Assembly (NCBI RefSeq): GCF_913773725.1
Contig: NZ_CAJYGK010000145.1
Span: forward strand, 1-64,000
Direction: 5' to 3'
Length of the DNA stretch: 64,000 nucleotides
From: an uncultured Aquabacterium sp.
GTDB taxonomy: Bacteria > Pseudomonadota > Gammaproteobacteria > Burkholderiales > Burkholderiaceae_C
Shown piece after piece: positions 15,809 through 25,070 of this stretch; the stretch's first letter is position 1, and each line of letters starts with the position of its first letter. A program made the position numbers and the translations under genes. The notes beneath the pieces are model-generated. The model was given only the letters and a program-made list of their open reading frames with translations, was not told the origin of the DNA and did not search any database.

Positions 15809-16962
15809 GGACCGTTCGCCGACTCATCTTCGGGACCGTGGTGCGGCATGTCGCCCTTGTGGCAATCGCATTCTCTGCCCTCTTCTTCTTCATCGATTTC
15901 GTTGACGAGGTGCGCAACCTCGGGCGCCTGGGCTACCAGCTTCACCACGTGCTGTGGACCTGCGTGCTGATGCAGGGATCGCATCTGTACGACCTGTTTC
16001 CCATCTCTCTGCTGATCGGAGCCATTCTGGCGCTGTCGCGTCTGGCCCAGACCTCCGAATTCACGATCCTGCGGACGGGCGGGCTCGGTCCGGGCCGCGC
16101 CCTCGGCCTGCTGGGCCTGCTCGGTGTAGGCGCAGCAGGCCTGATGATCTTCATCGGCAACTGGTATGTGCCCTGGTCCGAAGAGCAGCTGCAGGTGCAC
16201 AAGGCCCAGTTCAGCACGCGTCAAGGCCTCAAGCTGGGTCAGTCCGGCGCCTGGCTGCGGGAGCGGCGCCCGCTGACCGATGGAGGCCATCACCTCGTTA
16301 CCGTCAGCGTCGGCAAGGCCATGCGGCAAGACCAGTTCGGCGATGTGCGCATCTTCGAGTTCGATCAGGCAGGGCGGCTGTTGCGGCGGGTATCCGCGCG
16401 CGAGGCCGTGGTCACACCGGGCGAGGACGGCAACGGGTCTGTCTGGCACCTGCGGGAGGTGAACGACACGGTGTGGTTGACCCATGACCGCCTGGGTGAA
16501 GGCGATGTGCAGCAGGCCCGCCCGGTCGTCCGGGACGAGGCCGTGGACGAACTGGCGTGGCAGAGCAGCCTGACGCCTCTGGTCGTGTCGGCTTCGGTGC
16601 TGCCGCCGGACACCATGTCGACCATGGCGTTGTGGCGTTACACCCGCCACCTGGCCAGCAACGCCCAGGCCGCCCAGCGCTACGAGATCGAGTTCTGGAA
16701 GAAGACGTTCTACCCCATCGTCTGCCTGGTGATGGTCGCCCTGGCCCTGCCCTTTGCCTACCTGCACGCACGCAGCGGCGGCATGAGCCTCAAGATCTTC
16801 GGTGGCATCATGCTGGGGATCAGCTTCGTGCTGGCCAACCACATCAGCAGCCACCTCGGACTGTTGCACCAGTGGCAGCCATGGCTTGCCGCAGCGGCTC
16901 CCAGCGCGCTGTACCTGCTGCTTTCCATGAGCGCCTTCGTCTGGCTCGTGCGCTACCGTTGA
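15805..16962 (+). CDS. lptG: LPS export ABC transporter permease LptG
   Basis: Partner permease to LptF, 385 aa, with the same plan of six transmembrane helices split by a periplasmic jellyroll domain. Family features include SHLYDLFPISLLIGAILALSRLA, the FTILRTGG coupling segment, and C-terminal FWKKTFYPIVCLVMVALALP. The track ORF starts 276 bases upstream inside lptF; ATG 15805 gives the family length and the typical overlap with the lptF stop. Confidence 0.95.
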   Translation: MRTVRRLIFGTVVRHVALVAIAFSALFFFIDFVDEVRNLGRLGYQLHHVLWTCVLMQGSHLYDLFPISLLIGAILALSRLAQTSEFTILRTGGLGPGRALGLLGLLGVGAAGLMIFIGNWYVPWSEEQLQVHKAQFSTRQGLKLGQSGAWLRERRPLTDGGHHLVTVSVGKAMRQDQFGDVRIFEFDQAGRLLRRVSAREAVVTPGEDGNGSVWHLREVNDTVWLTHDRLGEGDVQQARPVVRDEAVDELAWQSSLTPLVVSASVLPPDTMSTMALWRYTRHLASNAQAAQRYEIEFWKKTFYPIVCLVMVALALPFAYLHARSGGMSLKIFGGIMLGISFVLANHISSHLGLLHQWQPWLAAAAPSALYLLLSMSAFVWLVRYR

Positions 16963-16971
16963 CCCCTCATC

Positions 16972-17388
16972 ATGCCCTCCTCCTCCCTCGGCGTCCTCCT
17001 TTTCGCACATGGCGCTCGCGATCCCAACTGGGCCCGCCCCTTCGAGGCTGCCGCTGAAGCGCTGCGTGCACGGGCGCGCGAACAGGGCAACGACGCCCTC
17101 GCTGTGCGCGTCCGCCTGGCGTTCCTCGAGTTCATGACCCCCGACCTGCTTCAGGCCGGACGCGAACTGGCCGAGGCGGGGTGCGACCAGGTGACCGTGG
17201 TGCCTCTGTTTCTGGGCGCAGGCGGCCACGTGCGCAAGGACCTGCCCCGGCTGATGGACGAACTGAGCACCAGCCACCCCGGCGTGACGTGGCGACTGAG
17301 CCCTGCCGTGGGAGAGACCACCCTGCTGATCCAGGCGCTCGCCGACTCGGCCTGGCAGCTTGCCCAGCCCGATGCGCCCGACGCCTGA
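16972..17388 (+). CDS. CbiX/SirB-like sirohydrochlorin chelatase family protein
   Basis: A 138-aa single-domain protein of the class II chelatase type that inserts Fe or Co into sirohydrochlorin during siroheme or cobalamin synthesis. The N-terminal strand ends in the conserved His (VLLFAHGARDPNW), and a second conserved block is VTVVPLFLGAGGHVRKDLP, whose His is metal-binding in the family. It starts 10 bases after lptG and lies upstream of a CysB-type regulator, so a link to sulfite reduction through siroheme is plausible. Confidence 0.82.
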   Translation: MPSSSLGVLLFAHGARDPNWARPFEAAAEALRARAREQGNDALAVRVRLAFLEFMTPDLLQAGRELAEAGCDQVTVVPLFLGAGGHVRKDLPRLMDELSTSHPGVTWRLSPAVGETTLLIQALADSAWQLAQPDAPDA

Positions 17389-17424
17389 CGTGAGCCGCCA
17401 CCGCGCCACGCCCGAAGGCTCACC

Positions 17425-18399
17425 ATGAACCTGCACCAGTTCCGCTTCGTCTGGGAAGCCGCCCGACGCAATCTGAACCTGACCGAGACAGCCAAGGCCC
17501 TGCACACCTCGCAACCCGGCATCTCTAAGGCCATCCTCGAACTGGAAGAGGAGCTGGGTGTCGACATTTTCGTTCGCCACGGCAAGCGGCTGCGCCGGGT
17601 CACCGAGCCCGGACAACAGGTGCTGCGCTCCATCGACATCATCCTGCGCGAGGTGGCCAACCTCAAACGCATCGGAGAGGAGTACGCGCTGCAGGATGCC
17701 GGCACGCTGTCGATTGCCACGACCCACACCCAGGCGCGCTATGTTCTGCCCGAGCCCGTGGCTGCGCTGCGGCGCAAATTCCCGAAAGTGGCCGTGAGCC
17801 TGCATCAGGGCACCCCCGAGCAGGTGGCGCAGATGGTGCTGGACGAAGTGGCCGACGTCGGGCTGGCCACCGAATCCCTGAGCGACTTTCCCGAACTGGT
17901 GAGCCTGCCTTGCTACGAGTGGCAGCACGTCGTCGTGATGCAGTCCAGCCATCCGCTGGCCCAGGTACCTCGACTCACGCTCGAACAGCTGGCGGCCGAG
18001 CCGCTCATCTCTTATCACCCATCGTTCACGGGGCGCAAACGAATCGACCAGGCATTTGCGCAGCGCGGCCTGAGTCCGAACGTGGTGATGGAGGCCATCG
18101 ACTCGGACGTGATCAAGACCTACGCGCGCCTCGGTCTGGGCATCGGTCTGGTCGCCGAGATGGCCGTCAAGGACGACCCCCTGATGCAGACCCCGGGCAG
18201 CGAGCTGGTAGCGCGCCCGGTGGGGCACCTCTTCGGACCCAACCTCGCCCGGCTGGCCTTCAAGCGCGGCGCCTACATGCGCCAGTTCGTGCTCAGCTTT
18301 GCCGAGCTGGTCTCGGACCGCTTGAGCCGCCAGCTCATCATGCAGGCCATGCAAACTCCGAGCGGCACTGGGCGCGAGGGCAGCGACGCGGGCCTGTGA
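17425..18399 (+). CDS. cysB: LysR-family regulator CysB (sulfur assimilation)
   Basis: The 324-aa LysR-type activator has an N-terminal winged helix-turn-helix (MNLHQFRFVWEAARRNLNLTETAKAL, then TSQPGISKAILELEEELG) and a C-terminal two-lobe inducer domain. Family-specific features are TTHTQARYVLP and SLHQGTPEQVAQMV, which form the sulfate/acetylserine pocket in CysB/Cbl. Expected role is activation of cysteine biosynthesis and sulfur uptake genes. It lies 36 bases after the chelatase gene, so it may be in the same transcript. Cbl is the main alternative. Confidence 0.88.
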   Translation: MNLHQFRFVWEAARRNLNLTETAKALHTSQPGISKAILELEEELGVDIFVRHGKRLRRVTEPGQQVLRSIDIILREVANLKRIGEEYALQDAGTLSIATTHTQARYVLPEPVAALRRKFPKVAVSLHQGTPEQVAQMVLDEVADVGLATESLSDFPELVSLPCYEWQHVVVMQSSHPLAQVPRLTLEQLAAEPLISYHPSFTGRKRIDQAFAQRGLSPNVVMEAIDSDVIKTYARLGLGIGLVAEMAVKDDPLMQTPGSELVARPVGHLFGPNLARLAFKRGAYMRQFVLSFAELVSDRLSRQLIMQAMQTPSGTGREGSDAGL

Positions 18400-18411
18400 G
18401 CCGCGCCCCGG

Positions 18412-20535
18412 TCAACCGCGCTTGATCTGCTCGGACGGCCCGTCCACATGGAAGGGCAAGGGGTCGAGCGTGCGCCCTGACGACTCGGTGCCTGGGCCCT
18501 GCGCCAGGCCAGCAGACGGCTCAGGCGCCGTCAGGTCGTCCAGATGCAGGTCAAGGCTGATGGTGGGACGCGCCTCGGGCTGCGCCTTCACGGGGCGCGT
18601 GGCCATCAGCGGCTCGATCTCTTCCGCACCGATCTCGTTGTCGGTCAGGACCTCTGGCCCGGACACGCCGACCTCGGGCAGCAGCAGATCCACGGCCTGG
18701 CGGTCGCGCGCATCGCGCTCGGAAAGATCACGTGCCACGGCGTACAGGAACAGCAACTCGCGGTATGCAGGCAGGTCGAAGGTTTCGGCGTCGCGGTCCG
18801 GACGCGTCAGCGATTTTTCGAGCAACTCCATGGCGCGCGCAGGCGTGGGCCACAGGCTCTGGATGCGCTCCACCACGCCGGGGTAGTCACTCAGCGTGTG
18901 ACCCTGCTGCAGATCGGACTCCCAGGCCGGCGCGTAGCCGTTGAAGCGCGCGTTGAAGTCGGTCTGCACGCGCTCGTAATCGGCACGCTGCCCCAGGCGC
19001 TGGTAGATCTCGAGCAACTTGAGGTAGGGCAAGGGGCTCGCACCCGTGGTGCTCTGCACGTGGCCTTCCAGCAGGTCGATGGCCGCATCGTCCTGCCCGA
19101 GCACCACGAAGAACTCGGCTTGCTGTTCAAGGTCGATCAGTTCCTCGACGGAGACCTCGCGCAAGGCCTCACGCTGGACGGGCGAGGCCAGCGTCATCAC
19201 CGGTGATGCGGGCGGCGGGGTCATGGCCGGCGGCGGCGGGGGCTCCAGGCTCAGGCCGTCGGCCGTGGAAGGCACTCCGGCCGACTGGAAGACCGGCGCG
19301 GGCTGGAAGGACGACGCCACCGACTCGGGCCCCATGGACGACGCCGGAGACAGCGATGCCTGATAGGTGTCCACCTCCGACGCCACGTCGGGCGGGGGGC
19401 GGCGCACGAAATCCACCGACGTGCGGTCAAGGTCGTCGTCCACACCGGTCTCGCGCGGCTCCTGTGCCATCGCAGATGCCATCCAGTCGGACGAGGCTTC
19501 CTTGCGATAACTGCGCCACAGGCGCAAGCCCAGCCAGGCCACCAGCGGCAGCAGCACCGCCACCAGACCGGCCAGAACCATGATCAGCCAGGAGGGTACG
19601 TCGCCCAGGGGCCCGCGGGCCTCTCGCGCCTGCTCCAGCGCGGCACGGGCCTTGTCGCCCTCGGCCTGCAGGGCCACGAGGCGCTGCTCCAGTTCGGTCA
19701 GGCGCTGGCGGTCACGCGCCAGTTGCTCGGGTGTGGCGTTCAGAGCCTGCCAGAGCGCGGCGGCCGCAGCCCGTCGCTCGCGCGCGGCCGGCGAGTCATC
19801 CACCGACGACGTGACGAGCGTCTGGCTGAGTTGCAACTGCGGGATCGCCAGCGCGTCCTGCTCGACAGGGTCCAGCAGGAGGCGGCTGGCGGGCTGCGCG
19901 GGCTGGACCTTGGCGCCCAGCGAGGTGCTCAGGCCGGGCGTCCGAGGTGCAGCGGCGGCAACCGGGGAAGACGGGTCGGATGCGGCAGGCTGTCGCGGGG
20001 CCGAGGCCCGGGCTGGTGCCGGAGTCCGGGCAGCCGAACGCCGAGGAGACGCAGCGCGTTCTCCCCCCGCGTCCGCAGGGGCGCCACCGGCCACAGGGGC
20101 AGCGTCGGGCAAGGTCGGGGCCGGCACGGCAGCGGCTTCGACCGCCAGCGACGGCGGATCGACGAACAGCACGAACTTGCGGGTCACGCGGGCCTGGCAA
20201 CCCGCGGCAAGGTACACCGTGACCACCGGCTCATTCACCGAGACGCGGGTCTGGAGTCGCAGCGTGGCCTCGGAGCCTCCGACGGCGCGGTCGACCGCCA
20301 GGGCCACGGCGCTGGCTGCGAGCTTGTCGTCGCCAACGTACACATCACCGACGAGGCATTCGGGGGTGAGGTCTTCACCGGCTTCGAGGCGGACCGGCAC
20401 CTGCATCTGCAGGCGTTCGCCAAGGATGGCACGGCTGACGGGGCGACCGAAGCCCAAGCCGTGAGATGCAACCGGCACGAGACCCAGTGCCACTCCAGCG
20501 AGAACCGCGGCCGACACCTTGTTGAAATGCATCAT
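18412..20535 (-). CDS. FimV-like membrane-anchored protein
   Basis: The 707-aa protein has a signal peptide, then a domain matching the start of FimV proteins (GLGFGRPVSRAILGERLQMQVPV...). A long Pro/Ala-rich linker follows, then a coiled coil near 275-310 (LARDRQRLTELEQRLVALQ). One transmembrane helix is at about 320-340 (WLIMVLAGLVAVLLPLVAWL). The cytoplasmic C-terminal half includes a repeat-like stretch (VLGQDDAAIDLLEGHV). FimV homologues organise poles and type IV pili; no pilus genes are adjacent, so the role here is inferred. Start is ATG 20535 or 20532. Converges on cysB. Confidence 0.7.
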   Translation of the reverse strand: MMHFNKVSAAVLAGVALGLVPVASHGLGFGRPVSRAILGERLQMQVPVRLEAGEDLTPECLVGDVYVGDDKLAASAVALAVDRAVGGSEATLRLQTRVSVNEPVVTVYLAAGCQARVTRKFVLFVDPPSLAVEAAAVPAPTLPDAAPVAGGAPADAGGERAASPRRSAARTPAPARASAPRQPAASDPSSPVAAAAPRTPGLSTSLGAKVQPAQPASRLLLDPVEQDALAIPQLQLSQTLVTSSVDDSPAARERRAAAAALWQALNATPEQLARDRQRLTELEQRLVALQAEGDKARAALEQAREARGPLGDVPSWLIMVLAGLVAVLLPLVAWLGLRLWRSYRKEASSDWMASAMAQEPRETGVDDDLDRTSVDFVRRPPPDVASEVDTYQASLSPASSMGPESVASSFQPAPVFQSAGVPSTADGLSLEPPPPPAMTPPPASPVMTLASPVQREALREVSVEELIDLEQQAEFFVVLGQDDAAIDLLEGHVQSTTGASPLPYLKLLEIYQRLGQRADYERVQTDFNARFNGYAPAWESDLQQGHTLSDYPGVVERIQSLWPTPARAMELLEKSLTRPDRDAETFDLPAYRELLFLYAVARDLSERDARDRQAVDLLLPEVGVSGPEVLTDNEIGAEEIEPLMATRPVKAQPEARPTISLDLHLDDLTAPEPSAGLAQGPGTESSGRTLDPLPFHVDGPSEQIKRG

Positions 20536-20651
20536 GAGGGTGTGGGATGAGGCCAGGATTTCACTCTAGCATGAAGACAATTGCTTCCCTGGCCGGACAA
20601 TCGCGAGGGATTCCCATCAGTTTGTTGCATCTCGTCCCGGAACATCACGGC

Positions 20652-21422
20652 ATGACCACTGAACTGCAGACTTCGCGCCACGGTGCCACCCTCGTGCTCA
20701 CGCTGCACGGCCCCGCCAACCGCAATGCCCTGTCGCCTCAGGTGTACGCGGCCGGCATCGAGACCCTGAGCATGGCGGAGGACAACCCCGAGGTGTCGGC
20801 CGTGGTGATCACCGGTTCAGGGGGGCACTTCTGCAGCGGGGGCGATTTGATGCGTCTGGCCCACAACCGGGAACACGATCTGCCCGCGCAGGCGGCTGCG
20901 ATCGAGGCCTTCCATCAGTGGGTCGAGGCCTTGCAGACCTTTCCCAAACCGGTGCTGGCAGCCGTGGAAGGCCGCGCCGCAGGTGGTGGGGTGTCGCTGG
21001 CGCTCGCCTGCGATCTGCTGGTGGCCGCCGAGGACGCGCGGTTCACCATGGCCTACAGCCAGATCGGACTGTCGCCGGACGGCGGTGCCAGCTGGCAGTT
21101 GGCACGGCGGGTGGGACAAGGCCGCGCGCTGGCCTGGCTCTGGAGCGGTGGCACCCACACCGCACAGGAGTGGGCATCGGCCGGGCTCGTGCACCGGCTG
21201 GCTCCATCCGGAACGGCCCTGTCGGCTGCGCTGGGCTGGGCAGAGCAGCTCGGCAAGATGCCACCGGGCGTGCTGACCAGCATCAAGCACCTGGTTCAGT
21301 CGGCAGAAGGCCGGCCATTGCACGCCCACTTGCAGGCCGAGCAGGCTCACTTTCTACAGAATCTGGTGGCCCCGGCCGCGGGTACGGCGATCAAGGACTT
21401 TCTCCAGCGCAGGAAATCATGA
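20652..21422 (+). CDS. Enoyl-CoA hydratase/isomerase family protein
   Basis: The 256-aa crotonase-fold protein acts on acyl-CoA thioesters. The oxyanion-hole segments are visible as GSGGHFCSGGDL and VEGRAAGGGVSLALACDL, followed by FTMAYSQIGLSPDGGASW, in which the second catalytic Glu position is occupied by Asp or Gly rather than a clear Glu. That suggests an isomerase or degradative member rather than a canonical beta-oxidation hydratase. ATG 20652 gives the family length. It stands alone between convergent genes, so the substrate cannot be inferred. Confidence 0.82.
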   Translation: MTTELQTSRHGATLVLTLHGPANRNALSPQVYAAGIETLSMAEDNPEVSAVVITGSGGHFCSGGDLMRLAHNREHDLPAQAAAIEAFHQWVEALQTFPKPVLAAVEGRAAGGGVSLALACDLLVAAEDARFTMAYSQIGLSPDGGASWQLARRVGQGRALAWLWSGGTHTAQEWASAGLVHRLAPSGTALSAALGWAEQLGKMPPGVLTSIKHLVQSAEGRPLHAHLQAEQAHFLQNLVAPAAGTAIKDFLQRRKS

Positions 21423-21439
21423 GGCCGTGACGTGGGGCC

Positions 21440-22096
21440 TCAGGCCTTTGCGACCGTACGGCAGCGTTTCGCGGCACGCTCGAACAGCGGCGCCACCAGA
21501 CGCAACTGCGTGTCTTCCAATCCGTCGCCGCTCATGCGCAGCGTGAGCATGCCGCGATTGAGCGTGAGCACGAGCAACAAGGCATCGCTCCACCAGTTGG
21601 CTGCTGCCTCGTCCAGCGCAGACAGCATGCCGTCGTCCAGCCAGGTACCGGCCACCTCTTCGGCATTGCAGAACAGGGCGAAGCGCCGCGCGAGCACCGG
21701 CGAGGCCGCCAGCGAGACACGCTGGTGCATGGCCAGCCACCGCATTTCCTCTGGCAGGGTGTGGTCCACCTGGGTCTGCATGGCATTGGTGTAGCGGCTG
21801 AAGACGTCGGTTTCCAGCGTCTGCGCCAGCGCCTTGCTCAGCAACATCATCTGCACGTCAGGCGGGAGACCGGTGTCGCAGCGAAACCGCAGCTCGTGTC
21901 CGCTGATGTAAGGGCGCTGCGAAGCACCCCATTCCACGCGCCATCCTGCGGCGGCCTCGGCCACGAAGCCCCCTCCCCGCCCGTCCTTGACACGTTTGAA
22001 CTGATGCCCTTCTGACCGGGCCCATGCGGCCAACGTGTCAGCCTCACGGCCGGCTGCTCGTGGGGCGCCGATGAGTCGCTTGATGGCGGCAAACAT
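21440..22096 (-). CDS. Conserved hypothetical protein
   Basis: The 218-aa protein has no signal peptide or transmembrane helix. It has a basic N-terminal segment (MFAAIKRLIGAPRA), a Gly-rich stretch (KDGRGGGFVAEAAAGW), and a mostly helical C-terminal half. I do not recognise a domain. The gene is convergent with the hydratase gene (about 17 bases between stops) and codon use matches the chromosome. Confidence 0.6.
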   Translation of the reverse strand: MFAAIKRLIGAPRAAGREADTLAAWARSEGHQFKRVKDGRGGGFVAEAAAGWRVEWGASQRPYISGHELRFRCDTGLPPDVQMMLLSKALAQTLETDVFSRYTNAMQTQVDHTLPEEMRWLAMHQRVSLAASPVLARRFALFCNAEEVAGTWLDDGMLSALDEAAANWWSDALLLVLTLNRGMLTLRMSGDGLEDTQLRLVAPLFERAAKRCRTVAKA

Positions 22097-22174
22097 GGCT
22101 GATGTCGGTCCCGGGTGGGACGCACGGCAGACGGCCCGAGACCCGGGCCCCTCGCACCGCGCGACGCGTTGGAG

Positions 22175-22251
22175 TGGCCTGTCCGGAGGGACTCGAACCC
22201 CCGACCTGCTGCTTAGAAGGCAGCTGCTCTATCCAGTTGAGCTACGGACAG
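22175..22251 (-). tRNA. tRNA-Arg (anticodon TCT), CCA encoded
   Basis: The minus strand gives acceptor CTGTCCG/CGGACAG, discriminator G and encoded CCA. The D-arm is GCTCAACTGGATAGAGC, the anticodon stem GCTGC/GCAGC carries loop CTTCTAA (anticodon TCT), and the T-arm contains GGTTCGAGTCC. Length 77 bases. Confidence 0.95.
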
Positions 22252-22651
22252 CGATGCCGGCGAGTTTACGCGATGCCCCCCACAGGGGTGACCAGCGACC
22301 TCCGCGACGTGGCCGCTGCCCCACGAAGTACCGGGCCAGGCGGAGGTTCCCGCCTCCCGATCGGGCATCGGTCATCTTGCCGATGTAACCCGAACGGGCG
22401 ATGAACCGTTTCGTAACATCTGGGGAGAACCCGGGGCGTCGGCTGTGGCATCCGCGGCAACGACACACCCCGCGCGGGGGATGGAGGGCATAAAACACGC
22501 GCGCCCCCCGGTAATCAGGGATTCTGCCCCTCGCGGCGATCCAATTACAGTTAGATACAAGTTTCCGTGGATAGATGCATGCCGCGTGGGTGGCAGCGGG
22601 GGCTCGCCACCGACCTCCACGCCCCATCGCCCGCCTGAAAGGTGTCAACAC
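22252..22651. other. Intergenic region upstream of PEP-CTERM gene
   Basis: Four hundred bases without a supported gene. The track ORF runs in frame through part of it but has no sensible start there and lacks signal-peptide character until 22652. It contains a 12-bp perfect palindrome CCCCGCGCGGGG (22468-22479). I see no clear sigma-70 or sigma-54 promoter by eye. The promoter of the PEP-CTERM gene is expected here. Confidence 0.4.
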
Positions 22652-23308
22652 ATGTCCCGCTTCGCCCTGGTTCTGCCCTTGATTTCGGCTCTGGCTGCCG
22701 CAGCACCCGCCCACGCGCAGCTGGTGGTCACCTCGGGTTTCGACAGCGGCGCCATCACGGTCGGCCCGCAGGCCGGAGCCGCGCAGGCATCGTTCCTGAG
22801 TGCCACAGGGGGTCAGGTCATGCTCGACTTTGAAAGCGCGTTGCCGAAGGGCGTGTCCATCAAGGGCGGCTCGATCACCAGCGATGCGACGTGCGAGCCG
22901 GTCTTCTGTGGCACCAACACCACCACGGGCGGCAGCATGTTCCTGTTGTCACCCGGGTTCAAGACCACGCTGACGTTCTCGTTCGACGAGGGCATCCACT
23001 ACTTCGGCGCCTATTTCTCCGGCCTGCAACTGGCCAAGAGCGCCATCACCTTCAGCGACGGCACGCAGCAGAGCATCACGCTGCCGTACGCCAGCGTGAG
23101 CCAGGGTGGACTGGCATTCGTCGGGTTCCAGTACAACTCGGCGCTCATCAAGTCGGTGAGCATCTACACCGGGAGCGACATCGTGGCGGTGGACGACGTG
23201 GTTTACGGCCGCGGCCCGGTCGCGGCCGTCCCCGAGGCCGGCACGCTCGGGATGATGGCGCTGGGCCTGCTGGCGGTGGCGGGCGCGGCGCGGCGCCGCT
23301 TGGGCTGA
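22652..23308 (+). CDS. PEP-CTERM sorting domain protein
   Basis: The 218-aa secreted protein has an N-terminal signal peptide ending PAHAQ and a C-terminal sorting signal: AVPEAGT (PEP box), a hydrophobic helix LGMMALGLLAVAGAA and a basic tail RRRLG. Proteins with this tail are substrates of exosortase (EpsH/XrtA) and are linked to exopolysaccharide and floc formation. The middle is beta-rich (TLTFSFDEGIHYFGAYFSGLQ) and resembles other PEP-CTERM surface domains. ATG 22652 is chosen over the longer track ORF. No exosortase gene is in the window. Confidence 0.85.
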   Translation: MSRFALVLPLISALAAAAPAHAQLVVTSGFDSGAITVGPQAGAAQASFLSATGGQVMLDFESALPKGVSIKGGSITSDATCEPVFCGTNTTTGGSMFLLSPGFKTTLTFSFDEGIHYFGAYFSGLQLAKSAITFSDGTQQSITLPYASVSQGGLAFVGFQYNSALIKSVSIYTGSDIVAVDDVVYGRGPVAAVPEAGTLGMMALGLLAVAGAARRRLG

Positions 23309-23321
23309 ACGCCGCCAGCTT

Positions 23322-24890
23322 TCAGCGGGCCAGTGTGCCCGAACGCACCCGGAACACCTGCACGGAGCGCTCCAGCGTACCCGCGCGCCGCTGCAGGGCC
23401 TGGCAGGCTGCCGCGGTTTCCTGAGCCAGCGCCGCGTTCTGTTGCGCCGAGGATTCGAATCCCGCAACGGCACCATTGAGGTCCTGGATCCCACCCGACT
23501 GCTCGACGGCAGCCTGGCGAACGTGATCGACCAGCGTGCTGACCTGCGCCACCGCGTCCACCATCTCCTGGATCACGTCCTGGGTGACGCGCACACGGGC
23601 CGCGCCGTCGGCCACCTGGTTCACCGACGTGTCGATGAGCGAGCGGATTTCGCGCGCGGCCTCGCTGGCACGATGCGCCAGTGCCCGTACCTCGGATGCG
23701 ACCACCCCGAAGCCCCTGCCCTGCTCGCCTGCCCGAGCCGCCTCCACCGCGGCGTTGAGCGAGAGGATGTTGGTCTGGAAGGCAATGCCTTCAATGACCT
23801 GATTGATCTCGGCGACCCGCCGGGACGAGGCTTCGATGCTGCCCATGGTCTGCACGATGTCGCCCACTGCCTGGCCACCTCGCTGCGCCACCGCGGTGGC
23901 CCGCGCGCCGAGCTCGGCGGCCTTGTGGACCGCGTCCGCTGTGCCGCTCACCACGCTCGTCATTTCCTCCATCGTGGAGGCCGTCTTCTGCACTTCGGCA
24001 GACTGCTGCTCGGTGCGCCCGGAGAGGTCGTCGCTGCCTTGGGCGATTTCCTGGGCACCAGCCTTCATCGCATCCACTTCGGTGCGGACGTCTTCGACGA
24101 TGGCCTGCATGTTGAGGTTGATGAGCCACAAACGGCGCAGGAGCTGCCCAAGGGGGTGCCGGCGCATGAACCGCACGTTGCCATTCAGATTGCAGCCCGC
24201 GATGTGGGCAGCCAGCTCACTGGCCTTCTCGAGTGGCCGAGAGACGTAGCCCTCAAACCACCAGACGACCAGCCCGACCAGCGCGAGGGCGGCTGCCGTC
24301 TGCACGGGCCACGGCCATGCGCTGTGCCAGACCCAGGCCTGCGCGGCCATCAAGGCGAGCAGCACCAGGGCCATGCGTTGAGTGAGCGTGAGACGGTGCA
24401 CGCGCTGGGGCCAGTCCCGCCAACCCACCAGGCGCATCGCGCCGGCATGGATGCGAACGGTCTGACGCCCGCTGGCGCGCTCACGGGTGACCTTGCCATA
24501 CAGGGCTTCTGCCCGTTCGATCTGGTCGCGACTGGGCTTGATGCGAACCGACATGTAGCCCTTGGGCTTGCCGTCTTCCATGACCGGCGTGACATTGGCC
24601 AGCACCCAGTAGTGGTCGCCGTTCTTGCGCCGGTTCTTCACCAGGCCGGTCCAGGGGCGCCCGCGGCCGATCGTGCTCCACATGTCCCGGAAGGCCTCCG
24701 GCGGCATGTCGGGATGGCGCACGACGCTGTGCGGTTGCCCCATCAACTCGTCGTACCCGAAACCGCTCACTTCGACGAAGGCGCCGTTGCAATGAGTGAT
24801 CCGCCCCTGCGGGTCGGTGGTGGAAACGAGCTTGTACTCAGCGGGATAGTCGTATTCGCGCCCGGTGACGGGTGCTTGTTCTGCTGTCAT
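23322..24890 (-). CDS. PAS-domain methyl-accepting chemotaxis protein (Aer-like)
   Basis: The chemoreceptor of about 522 aa begins with a PAS domain (about 15-130; GRITHCNGAFVEVSGFGYDELMG and GDHYWVLANVTPV) like the FAD-binding PAS of Aer. Two hydrophobic segments follow near 175-215 (MALVLLALMAAQAWVW; AAALALVGLVVWW), then HAMP-like and methyl-accepting domains with the conserved hairpin tip EINQVIEGIAFQTNILSLNAAVEAARAGEQGRGFGVVA. Expected role is aerotaxis or redox taxis. Start is uncertain: ATG 24890 is used, and 24899 and GTG 24914 are alternatives. An FNR/Anr-like site lies about 140-150 bases upstream. Confidence 0.87.
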   Translation of the reverse strand: MTAEQAPVTGREYDYPAEYKLVSTTDPQGRITHCNGAFVEVSGFGYDELMGQPHSVVRHPDMPPEAFRDMWSTIGRGRPWTGLVKNRRKNGDHYWVLANVTPVMEDGKPKGYMSVRIKPSRDQIERAEALYGKVTRERASGRQTVRIHAGAMRLVGWRDWPQRVHRLTLTQRMALVLLALMAAQAWVWHSAWPWPVQTAAALALVGLVVWWFEGYVSRPLEKASELAAHIAGCNLNGNVRFMRRHPLGQLLRRLWLINLNMQAIVEDVRTEVDAMKAGAQEIAQGSDDLSGRTEQQSAEVQKTASTMEEMTSVVSGTADAVHKAAELGARATAVAQRGGQAVGDIVQTMGSIEASSRRVAEINQVIEGIAFQTNILSLNAAVEAARAGEQGRGFGVVASEVRALAHRASEAAREIRSLIDTSVNQVADGAARVRVTQDVIQEMVDAVAQVSTLVDHVRQAAVEQSGGIQDLNGAVAGFESSAQQNAALAQETAAACQALQRRAGTLERSVQVFRVRSGTLAR

Positions 24891-25028
24891 GGTCTGCATC
24901 TCGGGATACACCAAGGGCTGGCACCGGTCGCGACCATGATGGACGCCGGGAACCCTCTAGGAGTATCGGACGGGCACGCCAAGAGCACAGTGCCAGGATG
25001 CCCGCCTCGGATGCAGAAAAGATGGCGT

Positions 25029-25042
25029 TTGATGTATGTCAA
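25029..25042. promoter_or_regulatory. FNR/Anr-like binding site
   Basis: TTGATGTATGTCAA matches the TTGATN4ATCAA consensus except for one base. It lies between the aerotaxis receptor start (minus) and the phasin stop (minus), about 140 bases upstream of the receptor, consistent with oxygen-linked control. Chance occurrence is possible. Confidence 0.35.
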
Positions 25043-25070
25043 CCGTCAGTACACGGAAGGCCCGGGGGCC

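Noticed and set aside
15712-18354. 880-aa minus-strand ORF over lptFG, cbiX and cysB
   Set aside because: Runs across four genes on the opposite strand, so it is a shadow.
22445-22651. N-terminal extension of the PEP-CTERM protein
   Set aside because: The extra 69 residues lack signal-peptide character and the signal starts cleanly at 22652.
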